Origin: an uncultured Syntrophobacterales bacterium
GTDB lineage: Bacteria; Desulfobacterota; Syntrophia; Syntrophales; UBA5619
Direction: 5' to 3'
DNA: 64,000 nt
Assembly: GCA_903928915.1 (NCBI GenBank)
Contig: CAIYSL010000087.1
Span: 1-64,000, forward strand
The position numbers and the translations under genes were made by a program. This document shows positions 1 through 7,988 of this stretch, piece by piece (position 1 is the stretch's first letter; each line of letters starts with the position of its first letter). The notes below the pieces were generated by a model. It made no database searches and was not told the DNA's origin. It saw only the letters and a program-made list of their open reading frames with translations.

Positions 1-378
1 ATGCCGCGTTCGCACCGGTCGGACTTCATCTCGATCCATTCGCTCAAGGCGGCGGACAACCCGCAGAACTGCTACCGGTGCCACGAGACGCGGTTCTGCA
101 ACGACTGCCACGCGAAGACGAAGAAGGGGGGCCTGAGCATCAAGTCTCACCGGAAGGCGGGCAACTCGCAGATCTACGACTGGAACTCCGACCACGCGGC
201 GGAGGCGCGGCGGAACCTGCAGTCCTGCGAGTCCTGCCACCCCGAGGCGGATGTGTGCATCAAGTGCCACAGCACCGGGAAGGTGAGCCCGCATCCCCGC
301 ACGTGGAAGAACATCCAGAAGCGGTACCGGGATACCAATAACGCACGGACGTGTAAGAAGTGTCATATAACATTTTAA
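1..378 (+). CDS. Multiheme c-type cytochrome, C-terminal part (OmaB-like)
   Basis: The reading frame is open from the first base of the window, so this is most likely the 3' end of a longer gene; the ATG at base 1 is probably an internal Met. The visible 125 residues hold five CXXCH heme motifs (CYRCH, CNDCH, CESCH, CIKCH, CKKCH), the last only a few residues from the stop. There is no signal peptide in the visible part, consistent with truncation. The gene ends 21 bases before the OmcB-like cytochrome start and is probably co-transcribed with it. In Geobacter porin-cytochrome conduits the order is porin (OmbB), periplasmic octaheme cytochrome (OmaB), outer-surface 12-heme cytochrome (OmcB), so an OmaB-like role passing electrons from periplasm to the outer membrane porin is inferred from position and heme content. 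Confidence 0.8.
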   Translation: MPRSHRSDFISIHSLKAADNPQNCYRCHETRFCNDCHAKTKKGGLSIKSHRKAGNSQIYDWNSDHAAEARRNLQSCESCHPEADVCIKCHSTGKVSPHPRTWKNIQKRYRDTNNARTCKKCHITF

Positions 379-399
379 AATTCGTGAGGAGGAATGGGC

Positions 400-2781
400 A
401 TGAACAAAAAGTATGTTAGCTTAGCTTCGATCATGACGCTCTGCTTGTTGCTGCTCCTGATGAGCGGATGCGGCTCATCCAGCAACAAGGAAGGCGGAAC
501 GACCGCGGTGGCTGTGGGCGACAGACTCTGCGTCCAGTGTCACAGCGCGGTTACCGAATCCCTGACGGGTCAGACGCTGATGGCGCAGTACGAAAACAGC
601 TCGCCCCACCGCGACTCCGAGCATGCCAACAGCGGCAACGGCTGCGAGGCCTGTCACGGGAACGCCTCCCAGCACCAGGGCATCGGGCCGATCGTCTACC
701 CCAACCCCTATGCCAACAGCGGCGCCCGGTGCGCGGACTGCCACAAGGGCAACTACGCCGGGAACTTTAGCACTAAGTTTGCCAGCTCCAATCATGCCAA
801 CGTGACGATCGAGGAAAGCGCGAATTGCGTACGCTGCCACACCCACGAAGGTGCGCTGGGTGCCAATGTCGCGGGTATCACGGGTGACTATGATGTGATA
901 ACGAACAAGGCGTATCAGACATTGCCCATCCCCGCCAAGGGTTGGTCGCAGTTCAAGTGCCAGACCTGCCACGAGCATGGCGGCGGCCTGCGGACCGTCA
1001 TGGCGCGGTACAATAACCCCTTTAAGGCAGATACGGCCAACGGCACGATCATGGCGTGGGATCCGAACAACAACCGCGAGCATGACCAGTATGACCTCTG
1101 TACCAGTTGCCATACCATGACGACCAATACGTACGGCACGGGTGTCATTGGCAGCAACGGGCGAGAAACAACCGGGTCCCTCTACATGGCGTCTGGTACC
1201 CCTGCTCATGCTGCAACAGGAAAGCCGAAAACGGCGAAGGGCGGCTACCATGAAACGAGCTGGTACCGACTCATTACCACCACCCATTATGATAACCCGG
1301 CGACCGGCCTGGATGCAAACGGCGTAGCCCTTGCCACGGGCAACGTGATCGAGGGGTACGTGATCCGGCAGAACAAGGAGACCCCCTGCTTCGATTGCCA
1401 CGCCCACGAGGCGAATACGGGCACCCGGTACGGCCAGACTACCACCCCGACGATCTACACCGATTGGGGTCAGTCCGCCCACGCGGGCAGGCTGCTGCGG
1501 GCGAAATATGCCGCCGCCGTCGGGAAATCAGGGGCCGCCGCGGTCGATTCCGTTATGATATCAGGCGCCTCTTCCGCAGAGACGAGCACCGATTACCCCT
1601 CCGTGGATGCCTCCGGGGCCGCGATTACCATTACGCGGAAGACCTCCTTCGGCGATGCTTGGGCCCACTATCAGTGGGAGAAGACCTTGAACGCCACCGG
1701 CGGCGCTGACCGGGGTGCCTGCCAGCAGTGTCACACGTCGACGGGGCTCGCTAACTTCCTGACCAACCCGGCGGCCTATGACTACAAGACCAATGACTTC
1801 TCCCATCTGTCCGGGTGGGCGGCTTACAGACCCCCGACCACTGCAGGCGGAACCGGGACGGCCACCGTGCCTTCGCCGCAGCAGGAAGTCCTGTACTGCT
1901 GGGGCTGCCACAGCAACGCCGGCACGGGTGCGCTCCGCAACCCCGGCGCCCTCAGCTTTACCTACACCAATAACGCGACGGTATCCTATCCGGATATCTC
2001 CGGTTCGAACGTCTGTATGGCCTGCCATACCGGGCGCGAGACCGGCGACAGCATCAAGAACGATCCCGATGCCGACGGCGTGCGGAGCTTCCTGAATTCG
2101 CACTACCTGGCCGCCGGCGGGCAGCTCTTCGGGACCACCGGGTACGAGTACGCGGGGCTGAATTACGCCAACCCCTCGTTCTTCGCCCACGATAAGATCG
2201 GTCTGCCCGCTGCCGCGGGGACCGGGTCGAACGGCCCCTGCGCGGGCTGCCATATGTCAACGCCGTCTCGCTCGCATACCTTCACCAATGTGACCAAGGA
2301 CAGTCACGGCGCCGTCACGGCCATTAACAGCACGGTCTGCGCCTCCTGCCATACCGGTAATTTCGCTCTCACCCCGGCCAGCCTGACCGAGGAGGAGGAG
2401 GAGTACCTTGCCGCTCTGGAGGCGGCAAAGGCAGTCACGGCCAGCAAGGGGCTGTACTTCATCCCGGCGCACCCCTACTGGTACAAGGACCCTGCCGGCG
2501 GTTCGGCGAACGCCTTCACCAACTGGGCGGGTATGTACGGATTGGCGAAGTGGAAGGACGTGATGGGAGCGGCCTTCAACATCAATCTGCTGATTCACGA
2601 TCCGGGCGGATACGTGCACAACCGGTACTACGTGAAGCGGCTGCTCTGGGATTCGATCGATTTCATCACCGACGGAACCCTCGGCAACCTCAACATGGCC
2701 GCCACGATCGACGGGCTGGCCGGGCTTACCGCCGCCCAGAAAGAGGCAGCCAAGAAGTACCTGGGCACGGCACGTCTGTAG
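400..2781 (+). CDS. omcB: Outer-membrane 12-heme c-type cytochrome lipoprotein, OmcB-like
   Basis: A 793-residue lipoprotein cytochrome. The N-terminus is a basic/hydrophobic signal ending in a lipobox (LMSGC), and I count twelve CXXCH motifs: CVQCH, CEACH, CADCH, CVRCH, CQTCH, CTSCH, CFDCH, CQQCH, CWGCH, CMACH, CAGCH and CASCH. Twelve hemes plus a lipid anchor matches Geobacter OmcB/OmcC, and stretches such as NSHYLAAGGQLFG and LLIHDPGGY resemble OmcB as I remember it. The family forms the surface-exposed end of the porin-cytochrome conduit that delivers electrons to Fe(III) oxides and other extracellular acceptors. I chose ATG 400 because the GAGGAGGA ribosome site at 386-393 is six bases upstream; the ATG at 394 directly abuts it. 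A strong hairpin follows the gene. Confidence 0.9.
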   Translation: MNKKYVSLASIMTLCLLLLLMSGCGSSSNKEGGTTAVAVGDRLCVQCHSAVTESLTGQTLMAQYENSSPHRDSEHANSGNGCEACHGNASQHQGIGPIVYPNPYANSGARCADCHKGNYAGNFSTKFASSNHANVTIEESANCVRCHTHEGALGANVAGITGDYDVITNKAYQTLPIPAKGWSQFKCQTCHEHGGGLRTVMARYNNPFKADTANGTIMAWDPNNNREHDQYDLCTSCHTMTTNTYGTGVIGSNGRETTGSLYMASGTPAHAATGKPKTAKGGYHETSWYRLITTTHYDNPATGLDANGVALATGNVIEGYVIRQNKETPCFDCHAHEANTGTRYGQTTTPTIYTDWGQSAHAGRLLRAKYAAAVGKSGAAAVDSVMISGASSAETSTDYPSVDASGAAITITRKTSFGDAWAHYQWEKTLNATGGADRGACQQCHTSTGLANFLTNPAAYDYKTNDFSHLSGWAAYRPPTTAGGTGTATVPSPQQEVLYCWGCHSNAGTGALRNPGALSFTYTNNATVSYPDISGSNVCMACHTGRETGDSIKNDPDADGVRSFLNSHYLAAGGQLFGTTGYEYAGLNYANPSFFAHDKIGLPAAAGTGSNGPCAGCHMSTPSRSHTFTNVTKDSHGAVTAINSTVCASCHTGNFALTPASLTEEEEEYLAALEAAKAVTASKGLYFIPAHPYWYKDPAGGSANAFTNWAGMYGLAKWKDVMGAAFNINLLIHDPGGYVHNRYYVKRLLWDSIDFITDGTLGNLNMAATIDGLAGLTAAQKEAAKKYLGTARL

Positions 2782-2825
2782 GAGCATCACTCATAACGGC
2801 ACGCATCAATTCTGATGCATAGACT

Positions 2826-2857
2826 AAGGCCGGTCACCCGAGCGGGTGACCGGCCTT
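2826..2857 (+). terminator. Strong hairpin after omcB-like gene
   Basis: A perfect 14-bp inverted repeat (arms 2826-2839 and 2844-2857) closes on a GAGC tetraloop 45 bases after the cytochrome stop codon. No clear T-run follows on the + strand, so it may act as an mRNA 3' stabiliser or weak terminator. Its symmetry means it could also serve the minus-strand lipoprotein gene converging from the right. Confidence 0.75.
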
Positions 2858-3010
2858 ATGATTTCCACGTATCATCTCTTCGAATCACACGGGTACGTGG
2901 TGTCCCTCCTCGGACCGATCGAGCAGCGGCAGCGCCGCAAACTTTCCGCAGGGGGCGACTCCCCCGCGTCTCTTATTGGCTGCTTATCCGGGAGATCGAC
3001 CGCGGATGGG

Positions 3011-3496
3011 TTATTTCACGACCCGGACACCCTCGGCAAAGAACACCTTGTCGAAGGTCTTGTTGAGGGCCTTGCTCGGGAAATTTTCCATCGGTTTGGA
3101 GTCGGGAAACTCCACCGTGTCGCCCTTCGCTGCCTTGACCTTGAGGCTGGCGACCCACACTTTTTTCCCTTTTTCCTCGACTTCCAGGTAGGTGTAACCT
3201 CCCGCGTCCAGCACCTGCAGGACCTTGCCCCGGTGTCCCGCGCCGGCGGGGATCTCCTTCATCTGCATGCCCGCATGCGGATCGCCGCCGGGGGCGGCAC
3301 CGATCGGGGGATGCGGAGTCGCCGCTGGCGCCGCCGCCGGCGAAGCCGCTTGAGGAGCCGGGGATGCCGGGGTCTGCTGTGCCACGGCCGGCGCCGCAGC
3401 GGAGGGGGCGGCCGCCTTCGGGGTCTCTCCGCCCTGCTGACATCCGACAGCGGCGATGAGCACGCCTGCAATGAAAAGGGTAATCGTTTTCTTCAC
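3011..3496 (-). CDS. NrfJ-like small lipoprotein with OB/SH3-like C-terminal domain
   Basis: A 161-residue protein with a hydrophobic N-terminal signal and a lipobox-like AVGC around residue 19. An Ala/Pro-rich linker of about 60 residues follows, then a compact C-terminal domain (about residues 80-161) starting at GKVLQVLDAGGYTYLEV, which resembles NrfJ-related proteins found beside multiheme cytochrome genes. A short His/Met stretch (DPHAGMQM) precedes the domain and could bind metal. The biochemical role of NrfJ-like proteins is not settled; a part in cytochrome or metal handling in the periplasm is inferred only from company. It faces the OmcB-like gene, with AGGAGGT upstream of the start. 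Confidence 0.7.
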   Translation of the reverse strand: MKKTITLFIAGVLIAAVGCQQGGETPKAAAPSAAAPAVAQQTPASPAPQAASPAAAPAATPHPPIGAAPGGDPHAGMQMKEIPAGAGHRGKVLQVLDAGGYTYLEVEEKGKKVWVASLKVKAAKGDTVEFPDSKPMENFPSKALNKTFDKVFFAEGVRVVK

Positions 3497-3632
3497 ACTG
3501 ACCTCCTGTTGACTGTTTTAGGGGCGGACCCTATCACGAGAATCGAACCCAATTCAACAGGTAAATATGCGGCGTCGTCCGCCGCCGTCCGCCTCCGGCG
3601 CATCTGATCGCCCCGCAGTCGGGTTTATTGTC

Positions 3633-3661
3633 TTGACAGTCCTGCGCCCCGTTCCTATACT
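3633..3661 (+). promoter_or_regulatory. Sigma70-type promoter for the heme-sensor pair
   Basis: TTGACA (3633-3638), a 17-base spacer and TATACT (3656-3661) form a near-consensus promoter in the 325-base gap 3497-3821. Transcription would start near 3668, giving a leader of about 150 bases. That leader contains a 7-bp hairpin (AGTGCAA at 3778-3784 with TTGCACT at 3791-3797) shortly before the ribosome binding site. No known riboswitch is recognised in it. Confidence 0.7.
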
Positions 3662-3821
3662 CGCCCTGTACCCGTGCCGACAGGACCGGTCCCATAAAAG
3701 CACATGAATCCTACGCGTTGCGAATCAAATCCGCACATCACGCCAGGTGTCGGCGGGATGGAGAATGGACAAGGGACAGTGCAACCGACCTTGCACTCCG
3801 GAGCTTACGGGGAGGACCGAT

Positions 3822-4643
3822 ATGTTTAGATCATTGACCGCCCGGGCCATCATCCCGGTTACCGTTTCCGTCACCGGGTTCGTCATCGTCTGCTGTATCC
3901 TCCTGTACGCGATCATGAAGACCGATATGACAAACGATGTGATCCGGTACGAGACCGGCCAGGCAGGGATCATCGTGAAGGCGACCCGGTATGCGATGCT
4001 CCACGACGACAGGGAGTCCCTGGCCAACACCATCGCCAACATCGGCACCCAGGAGGGGGTGGAGCACGCGCGCATCTTCAACAAGAAGGGGCTGATCATG
4101 TTTTCCAGCACCGGCGCCGAGATCGGACGGCTCCTGGACAAGAACGCCGCGGGGTGCGTCGAGTGCCACAGCGGTCCTGTTCCCACCGCCACGCTGGGAG
4201 ACATGAAACAGGCGCGCCGGTTTGTCAACAGCAGGGGGAAGGATGTCATCGCCATCACCGCCCCCATTTACAACGAACCGAGCTGTTACCAGGCCGCCTG
4301 CCACGTGCACACGGCGGAGCAGAAGATTCTGGGCACCCTGGACATCGGGCTCTCCGCCGCACCGCTGGTGCACAATCTGGCGGTGATGCAGGGCCGGATG
4401 ATCGTGTTCAGCCTCATGGTCCTGCTGGTTACGATCGGCGGCGTGGCGGCCCTGCTGAGGAGGTATGTCTTCCTGCCGCTGAAGCTGCTCGTCGATTACA
4501 CCGACAAGGCCATTCAGGGGATCGATCAGGAACTGCCCCCCTGCGGAACGGAGATCGACCGGCTGGGCGGCAACATCAGGCGGATAGTCGGGGAGCTGAA
4601 GGCCAGCCGGCAGGAACGGACGTCATGGAACAAGGAGGAGTGA
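3822..4643 (+). CDS. Membrane sensor with periplasmic diheme domain and HAMP, no output domain
   Basis: 273 residues: a transmembrane helix near residues 12-34, a periplasmic domain, a second helix near residues 195-217, then a HAMP-like segment starting RRYVFLPLKLL. The periplasmic part holds a canonical heme motif CVECH and a second CYQAACH, which has four rather than two intervening residues (CX4CH). Related sensor domains precede histidine kinases or chemoreceptors, but this protein stops soon after the HAMP with no kinase, GGDEF or methyl-accepting region. I chose ATG 3822 because GGAGG at 3811-3815 is six bases upstream. The next gene overlaps its 3' end, so the pair is probably co-translated and the partner may carry or connect the output. 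Sensing of redox or gas ligands is inferred. Confidence 0.75.
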   Translation: MFRSLTARAIIPVTVSVTGFVIVCCILLYAIMKTDMTNDVIRYETGQAGIIVKATRYAMLHDDRESLANTIANIGTQEGVEHARIFNKKGLIMFSSTGAEIGRLLDKNAAGCVECHSGPVPTATLGDMKQARRFVNSRGKDVIAITAPIYNEPSCYQAACHVHTAEQKILGTLDIGLSAAPLVHNLAVMQGRMIVFSLMVLLVTIGGVAALLRRYVFLPLKLLVDYTDKAIQGIDQELPPCGTEIDRLGGNIRRIVGELKASRQERTSWNKEE

Positions 4644-5167
4644 CACTCCCGGGGGGGCAGCGGCAGACGCCGGACTGCGGAGAGAATCACGACCGGCTGC
4701 GGCGGGAGGCACTCGACACCATCCGTACCCTGCACCGGAAGTTTACGGCCGAGCTCCTCAGCGTCGCCCTTTTTCTGCTGGTGAGCCTGGCGGCGCTGGG
4801 CGACTTCTCCTTTTTCCCTTCGCTTCCCCCCCAAGTCAGGACGGCGCTGGGCAGACCGCCGTCCGTCAATATGATCAGCGCCCTGCTTTTGGTGTACATC
4901 TTTTCCGCCATCATCCTCACCTTGTCACGGATGATGAGCGGATCAGGCAGCTCCGGGGGGGTGAGCCACGCGGGGTATCTCGCCGGTTTCTATGGGTTCT
5001 ACCATTTTTCCGGCAAGCTCCCGGAGAACTTCTGGGCCGTGTTCGCGGCAGGTGTCACGATCCTGGGACTGGAGAGCTACCACCTGTGGATCTACTGTTC
5101 GGAGGGGATCGAACGGGAACGGGATCTCTTGGCCCATCTCGACAGTACGGAGCAGCGGGGACGCTGA
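4625..5167 (+). CDS. Unrecognised inner-membrane protein paired with heme sensor
   Basis: About 180 residues beginning at ATG 4625, inside the last 19 bases of the heme-sensor gene; a GTG at 4640 is an alternative start. The first 40 residues are polar, with an amphipathic Arg-rich stretch (DRLRREALDTIRTLHRKF). At least three hydrophobic segments follow, near residues 45-65, 80-100 and 138-158. The C-terminus is charged (EGIERERDLL) and could form a short cytoplasmic helix. I recognise no catalytic motif and no named family. The overlap suggests translational coupling with the heme sensor and a joint function, possibly as the missing transmission partner. Confidence 0.65.
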   Translation: MEQGGVTLPGGQRQTPDCGENHDRLRREALDTIRTLHRKFTAELLSVALFLLVSLAALGDFSFFPSLPPQVRTALGRPPSVNMISALLLVYIFSAIILTLSRMMSGSGSSGGVSHAGYLAGFYGFYHFSGKLPENFWAVFAAGVTILGLESYHLWIYCSEGIERERDLLAHLDSTEQRGR

Positions 5168-5223
5168 AGCCACCGGTAAGCGTCGCTCAGCCCCCCGTGC
5201 AATCCCCCCTGTCCGTTCCGGTA

Positions 5224-5916
5224 CTATTTCGTCAATACCTCGACCTTGGCCCGGGCGTTGAGCTCCTTCAGGAAATCCTCCTTGCTCATCCCCTTCTCTT
5301 TCGTCCCCTTGTCGATCAGCTTGGCGATCATGAACTCCCGTTCAATCCGTTTTTCAAAGTTCGCTAAGCTCATGGCGTGGTTTTTCAGGAAGGCCTCGAA
5401 ATCCTGGTCGGAAAGATTCAACCCCTTCTTGACGGCGGCGATTCGCTCGGCGATCTCCTGGGGGGTTACGGTGATGTTGGCCTTGATCGCCTCGGTCAAC
5501 AGCACCTTTTCCTGAATCATCGACTCCAGGACCTGCATCCGCAGCCCCGCCAGCATCTTCTTTCCCTCAGGGCCGGCGGTGTCCATCTGGCCGCTCTTGC
5601 CGGCCATTTTCTTGAACACCTCAAGCTTCTGGTCCACCTCCTCGGTGCTGATCTTCTCTCCGTTGACGATTGCCGCTACGGAGCCGCTCTTGACCGGGTT
5701 GGGCAGAATGCCGGTGAACATCAACAGCGCCGCCCCTCCTACCACGACCAGAAAAACGGCGAGGATCGCGTAGACGTTTCGCCCGCGCTGCCGCACCTCC
5801 GGCGGGGGGGAATCGGTGTTGATTTCCTGATCCGGTAGCTCCTTACCGCACTCCCCGCAGAGAGCCACCCCTTTTGCCAGGGGGCTGCCGCAGTGGGGAC
5901 ATTCCAAGTTTTCCAT
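5224..5916 (-). CDS. Zinc-ribbon, single-pass SurA_N-type foldase
   Basis: 230 residues. Residues 5-26 form a zinc ribbon (CPHCGSPL ... CGECGKEL), a transmembrane helix spans about residues 49-70, and the remainder is a SurA N-terminal-like chaperone region opening with VAAIVNGEKISTEEVDQKL and ending VEVLTK. The PPIase (parvulin) domain of full SurA is absent. The predicted layout is a cytoplasmic zinc ribbon with a periplasmic foldase arm, likely helping periplasmic or outer-membrane proteins fold; the cytochrome-rich surroundings suggest multiheme cytochromes or porins as clients, which is inference. It lies between the heme-sensor pair and a triheme cytochrome, with a terminator separating it from the latter. 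Confidence 0.75.
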   Translation of the reverse strand: MENLECPHCGSPLAKGVALCGECGKELPDQEINTDSPPPEVRQRGRNVYAILAVFLVVVGGAALLMFTGILPNPVKSGSVAAIVNGEKISTEEVDQKLEVFKKMAGKSGQMDTAGPEGKKMLAGLRMQVLESMIQEKVLLTEAIKANITVTPQEIAERIAAVKKGLNLSDQDFEAFLKNHAMSLANFEKRIEREFMIAKLIDKGTKEKGMSKEDFLKELNARAKVEVLTK

Positions 5917-5990
5917 AGTTTTCCCTCGTAATTTCGTTGGGTGACCTGTTTGCGCTGTATGCCTCGCCCGCAGGGCGATGTAAAGGTAAT

Positions 5991-6023
5991 AAAACTGGCG
6001 TTGGGACTTCGCCCAACGCCAGT
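5991..6023 (-). terminator. Intrinsic terminator of the triheme cytochrome gene
   Basis: On the minus strand a perfect 12-bp stem (arms 5994-6005 and 6012-6023, six-base loop) is followed by TTTT. It lies 25 bases beyond the stop of the triheme cytochrome gene. Confidence 0.9.
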
Positions 6024-6048
6024 CGATAGTGTGAAACCGCTGTGGAAA

Positions 6049-6384
6049 TTACTTCTTGTGGCACTTGGCGCAGTCAGCTTCGGCGGTCAGGCCAAAGGCC
6101 TTTTTCCCGTCGTGGCAGGTCGCGCAATATTTCGGCTGGCTGTGATCCGCCTTGCTCAACTTCATTTCCTTCTTCGTCTTGAAGACCTTCGGATGGCACT
6201 CCGCACACTTTGCCTTATGCGTATTCACGTGCGTCTCATGGCTGAACAGAACCGCTCCCTGGGTCTTGCCTTCATACTTGACGTCCCCTCCGCCCACTTT
6301 CTTTTGTGCGAAGGCGGCGCCCACGGCCGCAAAGCAGATAATGCAGACAGCGACGATAAGAATCTTCCCGAACCTGTTGCCCAT
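6049..6384 (-). CDS. Triheme c7-type periplasmic cytochrome
   Basis: 111 residues with a cleavable signal peptide (cut likely after AAFA) and three CXXCH motifs: CAECH, CATCH and CAKCH, the last four residues from the end. Distal His candidates occur in SHETHVNTH and DHSQPKY. Size and spacing match the c(7)-type triheme family, periplasmic electron shuttles such as Geobacter PpcA relatives, although the spacing here is nearer to the 'cytochrome c3 family, triheme' proteins than to PpcA itself. AAGGAGAGG precedes ATG 6384. A 7-1-7 inverted repeat (TCTGCCA/TGGCAGA, 6420-6434) sits in the upstream region. The gene is monocistronic, ended by the hairpin at 5991-6023. Confidence 0.9.
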   Translation of the reverse strand: MGNRFGKILIVAVCIICFAAVGAAFAQKKVGGGDVKYEGKTQGAVLFSHETHVNTHKAKCAECHPKVFKTKKEMKLSKADHSQPKYCATCHDGKKAFGLTAEADCAKCHKK

Positions 6385-6504
6385 TTCCCCTCTCCTTTCC
6401 GTTAAAAGTTCTCTGTGTCTCTGCCATTGGCAGACCGAACAATGTACAGAAGTCTATTTCAAAAAAAGTTTATTTTCAAGGGAAAGATTCGTCGCTATTT
6501 GCCG

Positions 6505-6534
6505 TTGACAAGGAACGGAGGTTTTCTCTAAACT
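6505..6534 (+). promoter_or_regulatory. Putative promoter for the PaaI thioesterase
   Basis: TTGACA (6505-6510), 18-base spacer, TAAACT (6529-6534). The start codon lies about 60 bases further on. Confidence 0.55.
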
Positions 6535-6597
6535 TGCTTGCGGCGGGCTGGCCATTCGCCGGGCCGGGGAGCGACCCACGAGGAGGGAGGCTACGGT

Positions 6598-7014
6598 GTG
6601 AACGAAGACATGAGTCCGGAGGCGGTGAAGGCCTTTTTCCGGCAGGACCTGTTTGCGGGGTTTGTGGGTATCGAACTTATCGAGGCGGGTTCGGGCCGGG
6701 CGACGGCGAGGCTCGCATTGCAGGAACGCCACCGAAATGGCCTCGGCGTTGTCCACGGCGGCGCCATTTTCACCCTCGCGGACCTCGCCTTTGCCGCGGC
6801 GGTGAATTCCCGGGGGAGGGCCGCTGTGGCTATCCACTGTTCCATCTCCTACCTCAAGGCTGCCGAGGGGGGGCATCTGATTGCCCAGGCCGAGGAGGTT
6901 TCCTGCGGACCGAAGATCGCCGCCTACACCATCCGGATAACCGACGCCGCGGACGAACTGATCGCCCGCTTCGAAGGGCTTGCCTACCGGAAGCGGGAGC
7001 GCTGGAGCCCCTGA
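6598..7014 (+). CDS. PaaI-type hotdog-fold thioesterase
   Basis: 138 residues. The core reads NGLGVVHGGAIFTLADLAFA, the conserved hotdog helix of the PaaI family (acyl-CoA or phenylacetyl-CoA-type thioesterases, with a catalytic Asp/Glu next to the HGG motif), and the full strand-helix pattern is present to the C-terminus. The preferred start is GTG 6598, seven bases after a strong GGAGG (6586-6590); ATG 6610 is possible. The substrate cannot be deduced. It converges on the selenium/sulfur-module genes with a 40-base gap and has its own putative promoter, so it is probably a single-gene unit. Confidence 0.85.
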   Translation: MNEDMSPEAVKAFFRQDLFAGFVGIELIEAGSGRATARLALQERHRNGLGVVHGGAIFTLADLAFAAAVNSRGRAAVAIHCSISYLKAAEGGHLIAQAEEVSCGPKIAAYTIRITDAADELIARFEGLAYRKRERWSP

Positions 7015-7054
7015 GCGGATTCACGGCCCAGGCGAAGGCGGAGCAGAGGGCTCT

Positions 7055-7282
7055 TCACAGCGGATGGACGGCGCCGAGCCCGACGCGGCCCGCCAGCGCC
7101 GTAACGATCCGCTGCCGGAGAACGGGTGCGAACCGGAGGCAGACCCCGCAATCCGTGCCGAGGTGCCGGGGTACGGGGATCAGCTTGCAGGGGATATCCT
7201 CGCCCCGCAGGAGCTTTTCCGCGCGCAGCGCATGCTGTACGGAGGGGAACAGCACGACCTCCCAAGGGCCGCCCTCGTTCAT
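7055..7282 (-). CDS. DUF3343 putative Se/S carrier protein
   Basis: 75 residues starting with ATG 7282, which overlaps the yedF stop by four bases (ATGA), so the two are translationally coupled. The body matches the DUF3343 family: a VVLFPSVQHALRAEKLL opening and a paired-cysteine motif DCGVCLRF. Members are small proteins found with yedF and a SelD-type selenium system, and are thought to carry selenium or sulfur on the conserved cysteines; the exact reaction is unproven. It is last in the operon cysteine desulfurase, yedF, DUF3343. Confidence 0.8.
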   Translation of the reverse strand: MNEGGPWEVVLFPSVQHALRAEKLLRGEDIPCKLIPVPRHLGTDCGVCLRFAPVLRQRIVTALAGRVGLGAVHPL

Positions 7283-7887
7283 GGGACGACCAGCCTTCCC
7301 GCGCCGGCCATCGCGGCGGCGATGTCGTACATGTTGGAGATGACTCCCGCGCCGAGTTTGCCCTTGAGGGCGAAGTAATTCACGCAGGTCCCGCAGACGG
7401 AGATCTGCACTCCCGCCGCTTCCAGCTGCCGCAGATCGTCGCTGACGGCCGATTCGTGCACTGCGAGGCGAACCCCCGTGTTGTAGAGGATGATCTTTGC
7501 GGGCCGCGGTTCCAGGGAAAGGAGGGTATGGACGAAGCTCCGCATCAGGACCTCCCCTAGTTCGTCGTTCCCCCTCCCCATCCGGTCCGCGGAGAGGACC
7601 ACGACCAGGGGGGCGCCATCCGGACCCGGCGCGCAGACGATCCCGGGGCCGTCTTCCGCTGAGGGCGGAGCTTCTGTGCCGCGCACCAGACGGATGCGCG
7701 CCACTCCCCCTTGCTCCCGCGTCACGGTGACGGCGCACCCCATGTTTTCCGCCAGCCGGCGGATGTTTTCCACCGCCTCGTCGTTGTCGGCTAGCACGAG
7801 GACCTCTTTTGCCGCTTCCAGCGCCCTTTTCGTCCGGATGACCGGCTCGGGACAGGCAAGCCCCCGGGTGTCGACCATAGTCTCCAT
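7279..7887 (-). CDS. yedF: YedF, TusA-DsrE fusion of selenium metabolism
   Basis: 202 residues. Residues 1-70 are a TusA-like sulfurtransferase domain with the CPxP motif (DTRGLACPEPVI). The C-terminal half is DsrE-like and carries the CGTCVNYFALKGKLG motif with two cysteines. This arrangement is the family described as sulfurtransferase-like selenium metabolism protein YedF, which co-occurs with SelD. It probably relays sulfur or selenium between the upstream desulfurase and a downstream acceptor. I chose ATG 7887 because AGGAGG lies six bases upstream. It sits between the desulfurase and DUF3343 in one operon. Confidence 0.88.
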   Translation of the reverse strand: METMVDTRGLACPEPVIRTKRALEAAKEVLVLADNDEAVENIRRLAENMGCAVTVTREQGGVARIRLVRGTEAPPSAEDGPGIVCAPGPDGAPLVVVLSADRMGRGNDELGEVLMRSFVHTLLSLEPRPAKIILYNTGVRLAVHESAVSDDLRQLEAAGVQISVCGTCVNYFALKGKLGAGVISNMYDIAAAMAGAGRLVVP

Positions 7888-7988
7888 GCGTGCCTCCTGT
7901 TCACGGTCCGGGGATCCGTCCTCCCTGGTATCCCTGCGTACCGTGCCTCTGTCCTGTTGCCCCGGGAATCGCACTGTCGGATTGGCGC

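Noticed and set aside
1-3. ATG at the first base as a true start of the cytochrome
   Set aside because: The frame runs off the window edge and the product lacks a signal peptide, so the gene almost surely starts upstream.
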